Shown here in pieces: positions 14,354 to 28,900 of a stretch of 64,000 bases of DNA. Made by a program: the position numbers and the translations under genes. Source of the stretch: Arctopsyche grandis (lineage: Eukaryota > Arthropoda > Insecta > Trichoptera > Hydropsychidae). The number at the start of each line of letters is the position of its first letter. The stretch's first letter is position 1. The notes under the pieces are model-generated. The model saw only the letters and a list, made by a program, of their open reading frames with translations, was not told the origin of the DNA and made no database searches. The DNA lies in contig NC_135362.1 in NCBI RefSeq assembly GCF_051622035.1, forward strand, positions 17,136,501 to 17,200,500, in the 5' to 3' direction.

Positions 14354-17300
14354 TGAGCTTCATTCACTCGACGAACAGCAATAAGTATGTATATATTTGG
14401 GTCTAACTGACCATCGCTACCACAAGGAAATATATTCTAATATCACATCACCAAATCTCAACCTATAGACACAGCTCCTACTAATGGTCACACATTCCGA
14501 TCACTCGAGCTCAGCTCCGTTGCCTCAATGGAAACGCACGATGAGATAGTTGCATTCGCCGAGAGCAAGTAGGTACATATGTACATACTTACGCTGCATT
14601 TTTAACACATACATACATATGTGGGACAAGGCCTTTCGCGTCTCGTCGAATCGAGTGAAAAAGCAACGACCGGTGATTACTATGTCCGATTATTTTACAG
14701 GCGGTTTTAGACCGACCGCTTTTACGCGCAGAACAAAAATACCGGTTCCATTAGTTGACCGGCGAAATTGTTTTATCGAGTACGTGTGCACAATTTCGAC
14801 CGATTTGCATAAGTCGTTACAGCGTTTTTTTTACCGCCTTTTGTTCGGCGCGTGCCATTGCGGCCAACGCGAGCCACGTGAAAACGCTGTTGGTTTCAAA
14901 CTCGACTTCGACAGTTAACCCTTTGCACGCCGTCAATAGAAACACTACAATATGAAACCCACCCATGTATGTAGCCTACTAAGCTCAGAAGTTTGAAAAA
15001 GTTCAGTGCTATTTGGCTGAGAAATTCGCTCCGAGCAAGTCGGGTTCCATTCCAGAAGTTTTCAACTTATTCCATCAATAAGCCAATAAGAACAAGTAAA
15101 AACAAAATACGCTGCAGGCGAAATTTTTATTCGATAGAAACCACCAATGGATCGTAAACTTGCAGTTGTACTAAATTTTCAAACACACATACTGCGACGT
15201 AGTTCTGTAAAACAGATCCAACTCTCTCGAGTAAGTATAGTAGTAAGCATGGGTGTCTTTAATTAACACTTGCCGTACTGTGATGGATAGCGAGTGACCG
15301 GGACTTATATTTTATTTTCTTTCTCCAAATACTCTGAATGCAGGGTTTTCATATTTTATGTATTCCTTATCAAAACCTCTTTGATTCGAATTATGTCATT
15401 ACTAAATAAAAAAATAATTTAGATTTTTCGACGATATATTTTATATACACGATAAAATAATTTTTATAGCTGATAACAATAATATTCCATGCAGATTTTG
15501 CATTATTTTAACTTAAAATACACATTTTTAACTGGAAATTAGGCGTCCAGCACAGTGGTTAGAAGATTTTTTTTATCACAGTAAGGCAAGTGTTAAGGGC
15601 AACCGGGGCACTAACCCACAGACATTATTCCTAACCAAAAAAGAAAAGAAATTTTATATATTGTTTGTGACTCGTCAAGAGTCAGTGTTCTTTTTTCCAT
15701 ACTATATTAAGTTCATTTTTTTGTAAAAAAAATATGTACGGGATGGGGGTAGCGTCCTCTACCCCACCTGTCACGAGCCACCCCTGATAGTAGGCATATC
15801 TAAATATTATACAATACACAGAAGGCTTATTTCGTCACATAGATAGTTCGTTAAACTAACAATGCACATGTGCAGATGTATTGTTTTATTTATTGTTGTT
15901 ACTTTATCTATGTACGTAGTAACAATATATGAAGTTTTGTTTTTTTTTAATTTATATAGAAATGTTTTGCAGAACTACGAAAAGCAGTTATGTATTAGAA
16001 ACTTATTTCGATGTGTTGAAATCTGTTGCCTTGATGTGTTGAAACCTGTTGCCTCGATGTGTTTATGAATAAAATGTTTAATCACTACTGTGCCTATTCA
16101 TACATATTATGTTTGAAACAATTAATTTTCAGAAAGAAAATAAAAACGTGCTGAAAGATTTATCGCGATATAATTTTCATTGAAATAAGAATAAGTGCGA
16201 TAATTTAACTGTCGTCCAAAAACTGGCTCAACAATCGCACGGTTGAGTCAGTGAAACGCGCCACATGATTAATCACTCGCAATGAATGGGTTAATGTGTT
16301 ATTTTTTTCTCTTTATTATTTTTGCCATCACAACATACTCGTTTCCCTTTCTCACCTCGTATGCTTCTCTCTCTATCTAGCTCCATGACCTGATCATCAC
16401 GTCAAAAATAACAATGACTTGTACGCTCGGTGGCAGCATGAGTAGTTGAATTCGCGATACATATAAATGCGAACATTTTGTACAGCGAGATAGTGAAATA
16501 AGTCTACAGTTTGGTGAAAATATTCTTCAGACATGCACACCAATACGAGAAACTTAATAATTTCCAGGAACTTACTTTTATTACTAATGTGTCATTCATA
16601 CATTTCTCAGTATCAAAGTTAGGAAAATAATCGAATTTCACTGGAAAACATCTTTATATTTTTACGACATATATTAACAATCACCAATTTTAAAATCAGA
16701 AAAAATATTGAAGTTTATACATCATAGATTCTATCAATGCTATACCATATAAAAAAAAATACTCATCCTATCTACAAAATACATAGTTAATTATTTTCTT
16801 CATATCTGTTCCATGTTCTCTTGTAGGCAATGACGCCATTGAAAAAGTACATTTCCCAAGAATCTACATGACAAGACAATAAAAAGATATCTTCATTCTC
16901 AATGCAAATCATATTAGATATCGATAACACTATGTAGGTGTCTAGATTAGTCTAAAAAAATGATTTTTTGGGAAAATCTGAGGCGTATTTTGAATTGCGT
17001 CACCTATACGACCTTTCGTCTTACTTAATTATTATCAATTCACGGTGAATTTTCGATGATTTAACACGTTCATTGACATTGACTTTCGATTATCAAAGCT
17101 AGCCGATCATTTCTAAAATGGTTGGGAAATATTTCGTGACTCAACTACGAAAATATTTACATACGAGCGCTTCGACGATGGATATTATCATATCGGGATA
17201 TTAGCAATGGAACATGTCGACAATAAATTTAAAAAAATTATAATTCAAAATAATAGGTATGTTAATCTCACATAAGCTTGTTGAAGATTCCTTGCAAAAT

Positions 17301-20300
17301 CAACAACAAACTATTTTACTTTAAACCTAATCATGTTATTATATATTTAAAGCATTTTGTGCAAATGTACTAAATATGCTACTTTCACCAACGAAATTTT
17401 AGGATAATAAATGAAAAGGATAATAAACCTCATCTTGATTATACTTAGTTTGGCGGGAACCTTAAGGGCGAAAACACACTATATCGAACGACACGTGAAC
17501 GTTCTTGGACTCCTGTGGTGAAATATCTACAGGGCCTTTTTTACATACCTCCTTTACGTTTCACTTATTGACAAATTTCTCCTACAAATATGAGAATGAA
17601 CGTTATCGATCACTGTCAAATCTGTCAATAAAAGGATTTAAGCCTGGGTGACATCGCATAGATTATGCGTGCTAGTGATTTTTTTACATGTGCAAAACTG
17701 TGTTAAAAAACAAAGACTGTGTACTTCCCTGGTATCTGAGTAAGGCCGATGTACCAAATGTGTCTTTCGATGTTTCTCTGAAGCCTTATATTATATGTAA
17801 ATGGGAACCAGTCTAATGCAAACCTACTCATACTCCTGACTATTTTTAAAATTCACGAATCATTAAAACCATCGAGTATGTACATACATCGATCACCCTA
17901 TAGGCACGCAAATGGTAATTTTGCGCATCCATACTACACAATCTTATTTAAATGTATGCCCAAGTCGAGACGGTATGTGCCGAATGTTTTATATAGGTCC
18001 TAGCCATTTCTTGTGTGGCATTTAATTTCCCTTTCACCTTACGTCGCTGTTGGGGATCGGCCCTTTCAGCTTCCGCAGTCAAAGTCGTATTTGCGAAGAG
18101 TGACGGCGACGTGCCATTTATCCAGTTTCCTGTGTTCGGCGGCCGAGTATTTAACGCGCCGCCCCCTGCCTAACCCACGGATTCGGGTAATCTGCACGGG
18201 CCTGGACTGTCACGCAGCCAACCCTCGTCACAGGCCAGGGCCGGCACATGCGACCGGCGCTCACGAACCAACGCCATTTGTACACTAGTCAACAACACCT
18301 GACGATGATCTCAGTTCAGAAAATCATAATTAAAATACCACTTCAACAACGACCATTTCGAACTAACTATACGTACAACTACATATACATACGCACATAG
18401 TTACGCAAAATAAAAACAAACATTAAAATGAAAAAAATACGAAATATCAAATGTGATACAATTTCGATGACTCGTTTAGCATTATGATTTTTATGGTGTC
18501 AAAATACTCCGCAGTAGTAACAAGTGACGACATTTTTGTTTCAACAAAGAGGAAGATTCCCAATTGAGAAAATACCTTGAATAATCAGTATTGGTACACT
18601 TTATGTAGAGTTTATTTTACCATACATCTTAATTGTATCATCACAAGACATAGGCTAAGCGCAGTTTCTTTTCGCACAAAATTGGGTTACTATTGTTAAT
18701 TTCTATAAAAACCATACTTTTTTGCTCTCTCGCTTTGAACACTAATGGAGCGGTCTATTGTTATTTACAAAATCAACCGATTGAATCCGCCCTTTAATCA
18801 TCACAATTATATTTTTGAGAAGCTTACTTCCACGTGCTATGATTAGACAGCGGAGGGTGATTAGGGCAATAAGGTTTTTTGTCGTTGTGATTATTGTTAA
18901 CTTCGTAGAAAACCTATTGTTTTCTCTTACATTCCGCACTGTTGGAACGTGTATTGTTATTTACCATTGACCAAATGACCATATGCCCTATAGTTATGAT
19001 TGTTGCCATGTTGTACTTTTGCATCCATCTACTATACTATTTGTTTGACCACTATGCTTTCAATTTGTAAGTACTAAATTTGTTATAATATCTCATGGTA
19101 CTGTAACTTAAAGCGAAAACGGTTTTTATAATACACAAGTCGGAACCTCCATACATTGTTTTCAATTTGAATGCATCTTAAATAATAATAAATGAATAAA
19201 AACTGTAAAAACGAATATTTTAGAATAATTTACTTACCTACCACATGTCGAATTTTAATGTCATACTCATACGTTAAAACTAGATACTATTTTACTATAG
19301 ACTACTGTCGTGATAAATAAATCTTATAAATGTTAAACATTTATTTCGGTTCTGCGGCGGAGTGAAGAAATGAACCGATTGATTTTCCATGACCAATTAC
19401 CATTGATTGTGATTCATACAAAGCATGTCATACCAAAACAACCTTCAGTGACTTCTGGTGGGTACGTTGAACCCCAACGAAAATTGGCCACGACATATTT
19501 TTGATGGTTTTCAAAATTGTACGCAATTCTGAAAACAGAGCACGTACTAGTGGATGGATTTATTAACAGAACCGCTAAGCAATTCATTGCGCGTGTTTAC
19601 GTCAAACAACCGTACTATTAAGGTTACTAAAACAAAGAAAACCTTTTACTCAACGCGATGATATCTCCGATCATTATTTGAGAATCGGATTCTGCCATTG
19701 TTACGCCACACTCTCATTGCCATTTTGCCATGGCGATATTTTACCCAACTTCACATAGCACTTCCGGCGAACACAATGGCGAATTGCGCAATAATCAATT
19801 CGGCAAAAACAAACAAGCATTTTTCTTAAAGATTGTGCGAACTTCGACGCCTTCGTGTACATTCAAGCTCGGAGAACAAAGTCCAAATTGATTATCCGAA
19901 TGCATTACGAATAGAACACGCCACAAAACGAATCACGCGGTCTACGACGACAAATTTGATCGTTTCCGTTGAATTTGATTTATTGCGCCACCACGTCGTA
20001 TCCAGTTGGTTAGTTTTACCACTCCGGACGAGACAGATTGGTACGTAGATTAGATATATTATACGTATGACTTTTTTTTGTTCTTCGAAAAACACTATCA
20101 CCTCCGTATCAGTGGTACGACCGACACGTATCTCACACAAACAGCAAATTCCAAAAGTCATTCAGTCGGATGCGACGTTGTCAGACATTGAAATTGAAAG
20201 CGAGCGTGAAAGCCGACGTGGGAATCGCAGTAGATGCACATGTGCAATCATTGTGTGCATAGTACGCGTCAATCCCACCGTACGCTCTGCTCACCTTGAC

Positions 20301-20843
20301 CTGCATTGCACTCTGCTGCATCACCAGAATTGATGCACTCGATTAGAGGACAAATCTAGGATGGTCTCCCAAAGCAGTGCGTTAATCGATCCAGCTGAGC
20401 GGCGGATACGTTAAATTGCTACTAATAACAGTCGCTTGGATGGGAAAGCCGACAAGGTGACCATATTACACCACATACCTACATATAACTGTTAAATACA
20501 TTATTTCTAGTGGTACCCAAAAAATAGTATGCAATATCGTTAAAATCCTAGCAAAAACAAAAAAAGCACGAACCTATCGGTACAACACATCACAGCAATA
20601 ACATCAATTGAAGATAGTATCAAAAGAAATGAATATATATGGATATATTCGAAAATAAAACTAAAAAAGTGTCAACAACGTTCGAGTTAACAGATTCAAA
20701 GAAGTCTCTTCCTATTTTTTTGCATACAATATGAAACCTCATTTAACATGCGTATTCAAATGTATTTCTTAGGCTTATGGTAACATAATAAAAGAATACC
20801 ACACATATATCATTTAATATAGTTTGATGTACATACTTAAATA

Positions 20844-21240
20844 AGGCAACAAATTAAATGGCCAGTATTTTAATCAATTTCGGTAAGTACTTATATAAAT
20901 CAGTTTTCGGCCAGTATTTTAGTAACAAAATGGTCAGTCTTATTAAATGCCAGTATAAAAATCTGACGTACATTCGCCAGAACAACTAGCAATGCATGTT
21001 GGATGGAATTGTCTATCAAGATCGTACCAATCTTGTGTTGATACCAATCAAAAAGTAATACCGGCCATTCGTCAAAATAAAACTTATCATTTAACATTAA
21101 TACGGACCATTTATGTTTAAATACTGATCATTTAATATAAATACTGACCTTTTATTATTTATACTGACCACTTGTATACTGAACAACGGATACTGTCCGT
21201 ATAATATATTTAAATACCGACAAAAATAGATTGAAACACT
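20844..21240 (+). repeat. GGTCAGTAT-type foldback repeat, copy A
   Basis: It begins GGCAACAAATTAAATGGCC, has GGCCAGTATTTT units at the left and ATACTGACC units at the right. The 20844-21060 part is matched in inverted orientation by 36277-36505. Confidence 0.7.
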
Positions 21241-23905
21241 TACCAGTAAAATACAAGCCCTTGAATAAGTACTTAACGATTAATTCAATTCCAAAACACT
21301 ACATTTGGATTTTGGATGCATAGAAAGTTCTGGAACTACATAATTCTCATATTGGACAAGCGAAGACAATCACTATACTAAAAATGCTGTTTAGGTGACA
21401 TCAAAAATGTTAATTAAGTTTTTGAACCAAAATTAGCAAATCAAACACCGATTTTCGTTGAGGTGCCAACATAAAGGAAGTAGTTCTGTATGAACTTTCA
21501 ATGATACTCAAAGATAACGTATCTTTTAGCATTCACACCACTTGCGGAAGCAAATAGAGCCTTGTTAGAAGTGCTCAGTCAGTAAGTATAAATATAGTTT
21601 TTATACATCATTACAACGCAATATAATTGGGTATCATTTACATTCAAAATCTATATTATTACGCTTGACATTTTGCAATCTCGTTGAACGATTTTATTAA
21701 CTATTTTTTACCTCAAAAAACCTGAACTGCAAACAGACACTGTCAACACGATATAAACTAAACGCAAACTTATATCAACAGAAAGAAATAAACCAATATG
21801 AACTAAAGCACAATCCAAACCTAGTCGAGTAGCAACCACAAAGTCTATTGTATTTTTATTTTTTTGAGCAAATGTTCTTGCTTACAATCTACCTACTCCA
21901 AACAGATATTTTTAGTTGATTGCATTGGTTAATGAACCTCAGTTGTTATCTATGTAACAAATTCTTTCTAATGTCTTCCTACACTGGCGAACGAGCATTG
22001 TAAGGAATTCGTCAGAACCCACATCCATAATTATATCAAAGTCAAATCAATAATGCCGAGAATTTAAAAGAAAGTAAAAATGTGCATTTATAATAAATAT
22101 TTATGAACTAATACAGACAAACTATCGCAAATTCAATTAAAACTTCTTTCACTTTTATAGGAACTGTAAGTGATCCATAATCAATTAGTATACGATTAAA
22201 TTTATTCCATGGCGATAAAAAACGTAAATCATTCTTGCGACACATCAATAAGTTGCCAAAATAAAAATGTTAAATTTTTTTGTTGGGCCAATTTGCGATC
22301 ATTTTAACCAAAATGACAAAACATCACGACTTGAAATTTTCAACGCAGCCATATCGATTCCATGGTGGAATTGGTCAAGCATGTTGCATGGCGTCAAACA
22401 ACACGTGACTCACCAATGTGGGCGGCCACGTTCCGATATCGTTTAGACCAGAGCTTCTCAAACTTGTACGAGCAAATCGTACAGACACAGCCAAGGTTGA
22501 TCATAATTCGAAACAAGCCAGACACCACTTTTATGAATCGAAAACAATTTCAATAATATCGCCACACGCCACGCACAGCAATGTGGCGCATTGCTCATCA
22601 CCGCAGTAAATGATAAAACATAATAAATAAATCGGACTTTTATGTGTTTAAATAAGGATTATTATAAACAGATAATCGTTGAAGCAAAACATATTGAACT
22701 AGAAATGCTCTCGTGTTAGCGAAAACCGGTCATTGACCGAGTGAAAAAAGGTGGAACTCTAGAATGAACGTGTGTTGTACAACATTACCACATGATGCAA
22801 AAATTTGATTCATTTATGTCCGTGCGTGTGAAATATGAATATTGTCATCTCAAATCTCAACTAAAGATTATAATAATATATTATTATATGTTATAAACTA
22901 AAATAATATCAGTAGGAAGAGTACAATAGACTTAACAACATGCATGCAATTTTGTAATCACTCAGTGCATGTTTAAAGTACAAAATAACTTTACTGCAGT
23001 TTCTCTACATCTTTCAAATTTAAATATTACTTAGAGTTAGTTTTATTGCAATAAAATGTTTAATTTGTATACACACTTGTATTATTATTAGTCATAAAAT
23101 ATGTATTTATTACAGTCAAGTGTTCACTTCGCCTTGTTCATGAACATACTAGTTTGTTTATACATGAACTGGTTTTACTCGAAATGCATAAAACTTTTGA
23201 TTGTCAAAGTTTCAAGTATTTAAAAAGGAAAACCACATTAAAACTTAGTTATAATACCCATTTCTGCTAATATTAAAACTATTGCAACCCAGAGTAAGCA
23301 TAGAGGATGCAACAAACGATCGAGAATACTTAAACTTATGCCTAATAGTTTGTGCGTGAACAAACTAGTTCGTTTCTCAATATTTTCTGTTATGTACAGT
23401 ATACTTGGCCATATTAGTTTGTATATAAACAAACTAGTATGTTCATAAACGAACGAAATGTACACTTGGACTGTAATATACATACATATATATATATACA
23501 CAAAAGATAAGTGTTTATAAGAGTTAGCAAACAAGATACACTTGTACTGATATATATTATATTTACATAATAATTAGATGTGTACGTGGTATATAATTTT
23601 TAATAACATTAAATATTTTATTTTTTTACATGTTTATAATAGCAATGACTATATTTAATTATGCTGAGATAATTATTCGACTATGTGTGATCTTAGTCAT
23701 GTTTTAACATAAGCATAAATATTAAATGGCGTATTTAATACCTTGGATATTGTATTAATCTTATCTGAATGGGTAATGAATACTGTTTTGTTTAGAGCAG
23801 ATTTAGTACATAAAATATATGAATGTAAAAAAAGCAAATAATAAAAAAAGTAATAATAATAAAATCAAATTGTGTAATGTGGTTATTAGTAGACTAAAAC
23901 TAGGG

Positions 23906-24009
23906 ATCAGGGCAATATTGTTAATTTCATAGAAAAAACACCTTTTTACAAGCTTTTTTGCTGTCTTGCTTATTTAACGGTCTATTGTTATTTTCAATTG
24001 CCCTGACGA
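23906..24009. mobile_element. Short MITE with TCAGGGCAAT ends
   Basis: A roughly 105-bp unit starts TCAGGGCAATATTGTTAA and ends ATTGCCCTGA. The interior resembles 18685-18780 (TATTGTTAATTTC ... GGTCTATTGTTATTT), a second, end-truncated copy. Confidence 0.55.
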
Positions 24010-25940
24010 CTAGCTTAAGTCTAGTTGTGAGTGTGACATTGTTATAAACCACCAAGTATAGTAACAAATCAAAAAATTGCATTGTTCCTTATGTGAAAAT
24101 CAAAATTATTCAGCATGGAGGAAGTCTGATAAAACATGTGGTCAAACACAAAGAATATCAACCATATTTGCCAAACTTTCAAGATTGTGCATGGAAAATG
24201 TTTGAATAAAAAATTAATATATTCAAAATGCATTCATGCAATTTTTATGATTCATCACAATTACAATGGAACCCGGCCTAATTACCAGATACAACAAGTC
24301 TCAATTCAAGTTATAGCTAATTAATTATTAGTGAATAATGAGTTTCAATATTCATGAAATTGAATGACTAATACACGCAACACTTAGCAATAAACTTATT
24401 GAATAAGTTAAAATTTCACAACTTGGAGACTTTTCTGTTTATAGTTGAATGTAGCTTTACCTAATTTTTATTTTAATATTTACAACTATAAAAATTTTAT
24501 GATAGAAAACAACAATACTATTGCTGCTGTTGTCTATATAAGCAAATTTTATTTTAATATTGTAGAAAATACTCATAAATTAATTTCACTAGGCAAAGCC
24601 ATATCCAATTAGTCAGTGATTGTAGTTCTAAGAATAATAACAAAGACAGGTTCCATAGTAAATGGCATAGTTGAGTATCTGGGGATTGAAACTGTAAACA
24701 AAACAAGAAATTCTAAAGGTGAGCATTCAAAAAGAAATTTGTCTGCAGATAAATCTAGCAATTTGTTTGTCAGAGCTGTTATACAGCAGCCAACAAATTT
24801 TGTTCTCAACACTACACAATTTTTTTGAATCTTGGAAGTGAAATTTGAAAAGAATTTTGATATATCTCTCGTAAATCTGTTGTAGCATTTTTAATTACGA
24901 CAAATATGATAGCCGAGACCAGGACTGTTAAAAGCCGACACATTCCGAAAGCCCCCAATTCTGGAAAATAAAAAAAATATTTTTTTGAAAAATTACTGCG
25001 AATAACCCACATACCGGATATCCCATATTGAAATCGAAGTGTTTAATTTAATACGGATTTTTAACAAAATTTAACTTCCTTTGAAAAAAATTTCCTGCAG
25101 CGTTTTGACATTAAAATTTCATTTAGATGAACCACTTGAATACCGCAAGTTAAAACTATCGCTGCTTGTCATTACTAGAGGTAGGATAGTCACAGTTCTA
25201 TCCATTGTTCCATTGTTGTAAATATTTTGTAAAAAAAGTTCGGCAAACCTTTAACAATGCATTTACAACCTTTGAACAATACGCGACACCTTCTGGGTCC
25301 GGTGACTAGTAATGACTAGCACTGTGACAATCCTACCTCTAGTCATTACACACGTACATATGTAATGTTTACCACGTGCTTTTTAGAACTGATAAAACCG
25401 AAATAAAAAAATAATTATCTTTTAAAAAGTATTTTTACATATATATTACTGAGTGTCCGTGTGAGAATTTTTACATAAATGTCCGGTTGGGACTTGTGTT
25501 GTAAGCGCGTATCGGACACCTGTGTCCGCTTGGGATCGAAGCGGTTAAAGATATTAAAAAAAAAAAAATTTTGTCTACATCGCATGCTTTTTCTTTCATA
25601 ATTATCTAACACAGCGAAAAAGAGGAATATTTAATTTTCAAAATTTTAAAATATCCTCACTCCCCCCCCTCACAAAAATGTCCCGAAATATTTTTTATTC
25701 TAGTAGGCACTGCCAGAGTTACCTGTTGATAAATTTCATCATTAATGCTCACCTTAACAAAGTACAAAAAAACAACAAGTACAAAATAAATAAAACGAAA
25801 ATGTAAAAAAGAAAAGAAAAAAAAATAGTAAAAAAAAAACAAATAAAATAAACAAAAAAAAGAAAATTTGATGGATATGTTGTGAAGAGTGTCGAGAGTC
25901 AATAGTGTTTCGTCGTGATGTGGTTGGTGGGTGTACTTAC

Positions 25941-28900
25941 TTCGATATCCGGCCGTATCGGACCAATGCGCCACCATGGCCAGCAGCCAGTGAAAGAGGA
26001 AACCCTCGAGTCGCCAGTAGATTTCAGGTCTCCAGCGTCGGAGGGGTCGAAGGGCGGCCGTCCAAAAGACGTAGGCGGGTATGCAGTACAAGTTGTTGAC
26101 GAAGATGAACAAGCACCGGCACAACACCCACAGCAGCCGCCTCGCCGCGCTGAAAACAACAGCGACGGGCCGCCATGTAGTGCCGCACACGTACGAATAT
26201 GTGGATGTACGAAAATGTGTGTGTGGTGTGTTGTGTGCGAGCGAACGCGTGAGCGTGTGTATTTTGCGTGAGTGCGTGATTTGCGTGAGTGCGTGAGATG
26301 TGGGGCTGCGGGCGGCGGTTCGCGGGCGGCGGGGGCGGCTGCGCAGGGCGGTTTTTTTATTATTTATCTTTTGACTATTATTAACCATTTATATCTCTCT
26401 CTGATGGGGTTCTTATTTATATTGAGACTTAATAGGCAGGGTGTTGATGTAATAAAACCACTCTCCAAGTACAATTGACAATATTTATTAATGGAATACA
26501 GTGGGGCTGGCGGCGGCGCCGCGGCCTGCTTACACTTGCACACACATTTTACATTCAATTAGTTATTTATTTGTAAACATTTATTTTCTGATTAAAAAAC
26601 ATCAATTTGTGTTTTGAGATTCAATTGTAAAAAAAACATAATTACACTTTTTTTTTCATCATTTTTAAAAATACCAAATTACAAAATTTCTTGTAAAAAG
26701 GCAAAAAAAATATATAATATATATATAAAAAAACGAATCAGATAAAAAGTATACAAGTTCATAGTATAAATTCACGACATTTATCCGTTAATACTAATTT
26801 TCATTTTTTTTTTTATTTTCCATTTTTTGATTTCACTTATAAAGCATACATATAGAAATATTCTCTTGAACAAAATTAGTAAAATACGGAAGAGTATAAT
26901 ATATCGTTTTTTTTTAGACTTAAAATCAATAGTCAGACCAACGCAATTCATAAATTATTTAGGACTGTACACTATCTAGTATATACAACAATTTCCATTT
27001 CGTTCAGCCAGATATGTTTTAATTAATTGGCAGTAAGCTAAAGGTACATCATAATGACATATTCACGACGGGGTATTTTCCGTTTTAGTTTTTTTTTTTT
27101 CTCAATTTCTTCTTGGGAGGGGGAGGGACAGACTCCGACCCACATTTTTGGGAAATTCAATTGTCTATCTAGCGATTAAACTGTCTAAATTTTACATACC
27201 CTGATAATGTTCCCGCACAACACTCTGACTCGAAAATGCGACTGTCGTGAATATGCGCGTCACAACAAACTCATCGAGAGACTCACTCACATTTATTGTG
27301 TTATAATAATTATATAATATTTAATCCATTTAATTAATATGTACATATATTCAATATATATATGCTACATCGAATTTTAACACTAATATGTATTATTATT
27401 ATTTTTTATTATTAAACCATTTAGGCGGCGCGGTATTTCTTTTATTACATAGCGTAGTCGTGTGCCATGAGATTGTGCACCTGCTCTAGCTTGTAGGCGA
27501 GTCTTTGCTTCTGCGAGAACTCGTCTTCCTCGAGGGTCACCATCAGCTGCTCCGAGTACTTGATGGCGTAGGCATAAAGCTCATGGAGGGCGCAGTTAGT
27601 GTTGAACTCCTTAGTGTGCAGACGGGACTCTTCGGCCAGCATGGCGTTCATGTCCTGGTCGGAGATGGCCGGCATCTGCTTTATATCCGTATAGTAGCGC
27701 TCCACCCACTCCTTGTACACTGGAATGTCTTTGGCGTACAGCAGTTTCGAACTGGGCGAATCCTTGCCCAGGATGTGATCTGAAGTTGAACACGAGTCCA
27801 TGAAAGTTTGAGCTATGACCGACAGGCAAGAGTCGACCGTGTTAGATTTGTGAATGTCGAACACGAAATTAGGATTCTTTATCAAATTCACCCAAAACCT
27901 CAACGGTAAGCTGTTGCTCTTCCACGTGTGGACTACTTCCGGGTCGGATATGGCATGCTGGAGAGCCTGATCGTCGAGGAAATCGAACATGTACTTGATC
28001 GCCAAAGGCAGAGCTGAACCTCTATGAGCAGTACTGAATATTGTTTCGAACAAGTCGTCGACAAACTTTTGTAAAGTACCCTTCGTAGCGAGTAATCTTG
28101 TCAGATAAATTTCAGAAACCATTTTATTTCCTCGTTCTCCTTCTTTGTGTTGATCACTGTCGTGATGCTTAACTAGATGCCAAAATTTCATTCCACTATT
28201 TTGTTCATATTTCAAAGGACTAGCTGGTGGACTAGCGGAACTGAATTTGCTGCGGTTCAACGTCTCGTACATGTGTGACTTCTCATTTTTCTCCGATAAC
28301 ATGGCCAAATTGTAAATTGAACTCTGTTTAGAGACTAGATTTAAACAACCGCCGTCTGGGACTCTATAATGATGCAATGTGTTCAACTTCTTCCATTCCC
28401 CTTCGGATTTAGTGGTAGTATCTTCATCGTAGAGGATCATTCTCCCGCAGGCACCGGTTCTCCATTCCAGATCTAAATCATCTTTGTTCGGTCGTTGGGA
28501 ATACGGTGTCGCCCTATATATTGTATCCAGACATTTTTCTTTCACTTGGCTGATGGTATCACAGTCAAGAACTTTCACTTGTACATTTTCAGTGTTGGAC
28601 TCCAGGCCGCTTACAAAAACAGTTTGTTGTGATATTGAAACAAATACTGACATTGATTTAAATTCAATAGATTGTCTTATAAGTTTTTCTTCACTCAAAG
28701 AATATCTAGCTTCAGATGTTATAGCGTCAACGGGTCCTTTGTCCACCTGACCCTTCATGGATCTGAACAGCATATAAAGTGGCTCTCCGGCACATTCCCT
28801 CAAGAACTTGTACAGCAAAAATGTAAACCAAGCACTCAGCATTTTTTCAGCAACACTTTCAGTTCTACGGAGCAAAAGTTTTGGATGACTTTTACCTTCC

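Larger units (their letters stand above)
1..25940. other. Long AT-rich stretch without recognised exons, probably LPGAT1 intron 2
   Basis: No conserved protein is recognised on either strand. Identified contents are the LINE, Helitron, MITE, LTR, SINE and hairpin pieces listed separately. The remainder is AT-rich unique-looking sequence, with short islands of higher GC and CpG at about 1500-1800, 3600-4100, 7060-7500, 8540-9320, 12080-12580, 14540-14930, 18010-18290 and 19690-20420. These have open frames on both strands but no codon pattern or domain. They may be old repeats or conserved regulatory DNA. Since LPGAT1 exon 2 ends at 25941 and no later exon is seen, an intron is the simplest reading. 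Confidence 0.5.

Noticed and set aside
17460-17700. Harbinger-like MITE end (TTAAGGGCGAAAACACAC)
   Set aside because: Only one end is visible and there is no second inverted repeat.
22440-22510. hAT end (CAGAGCTTCTCAAACTT)
   Set aside because: Resembles hAT termini but no matching inverted end or 8-bp duplication was found.
25657-26388. A 243-codon minus frame as a complete gene
   Set aside because: Only 26149-25941 shows homology (LPGAT1). The rest is low-complexity or Phe/Tyr-rich translation of intronic DNA beyond consensus splice sites.
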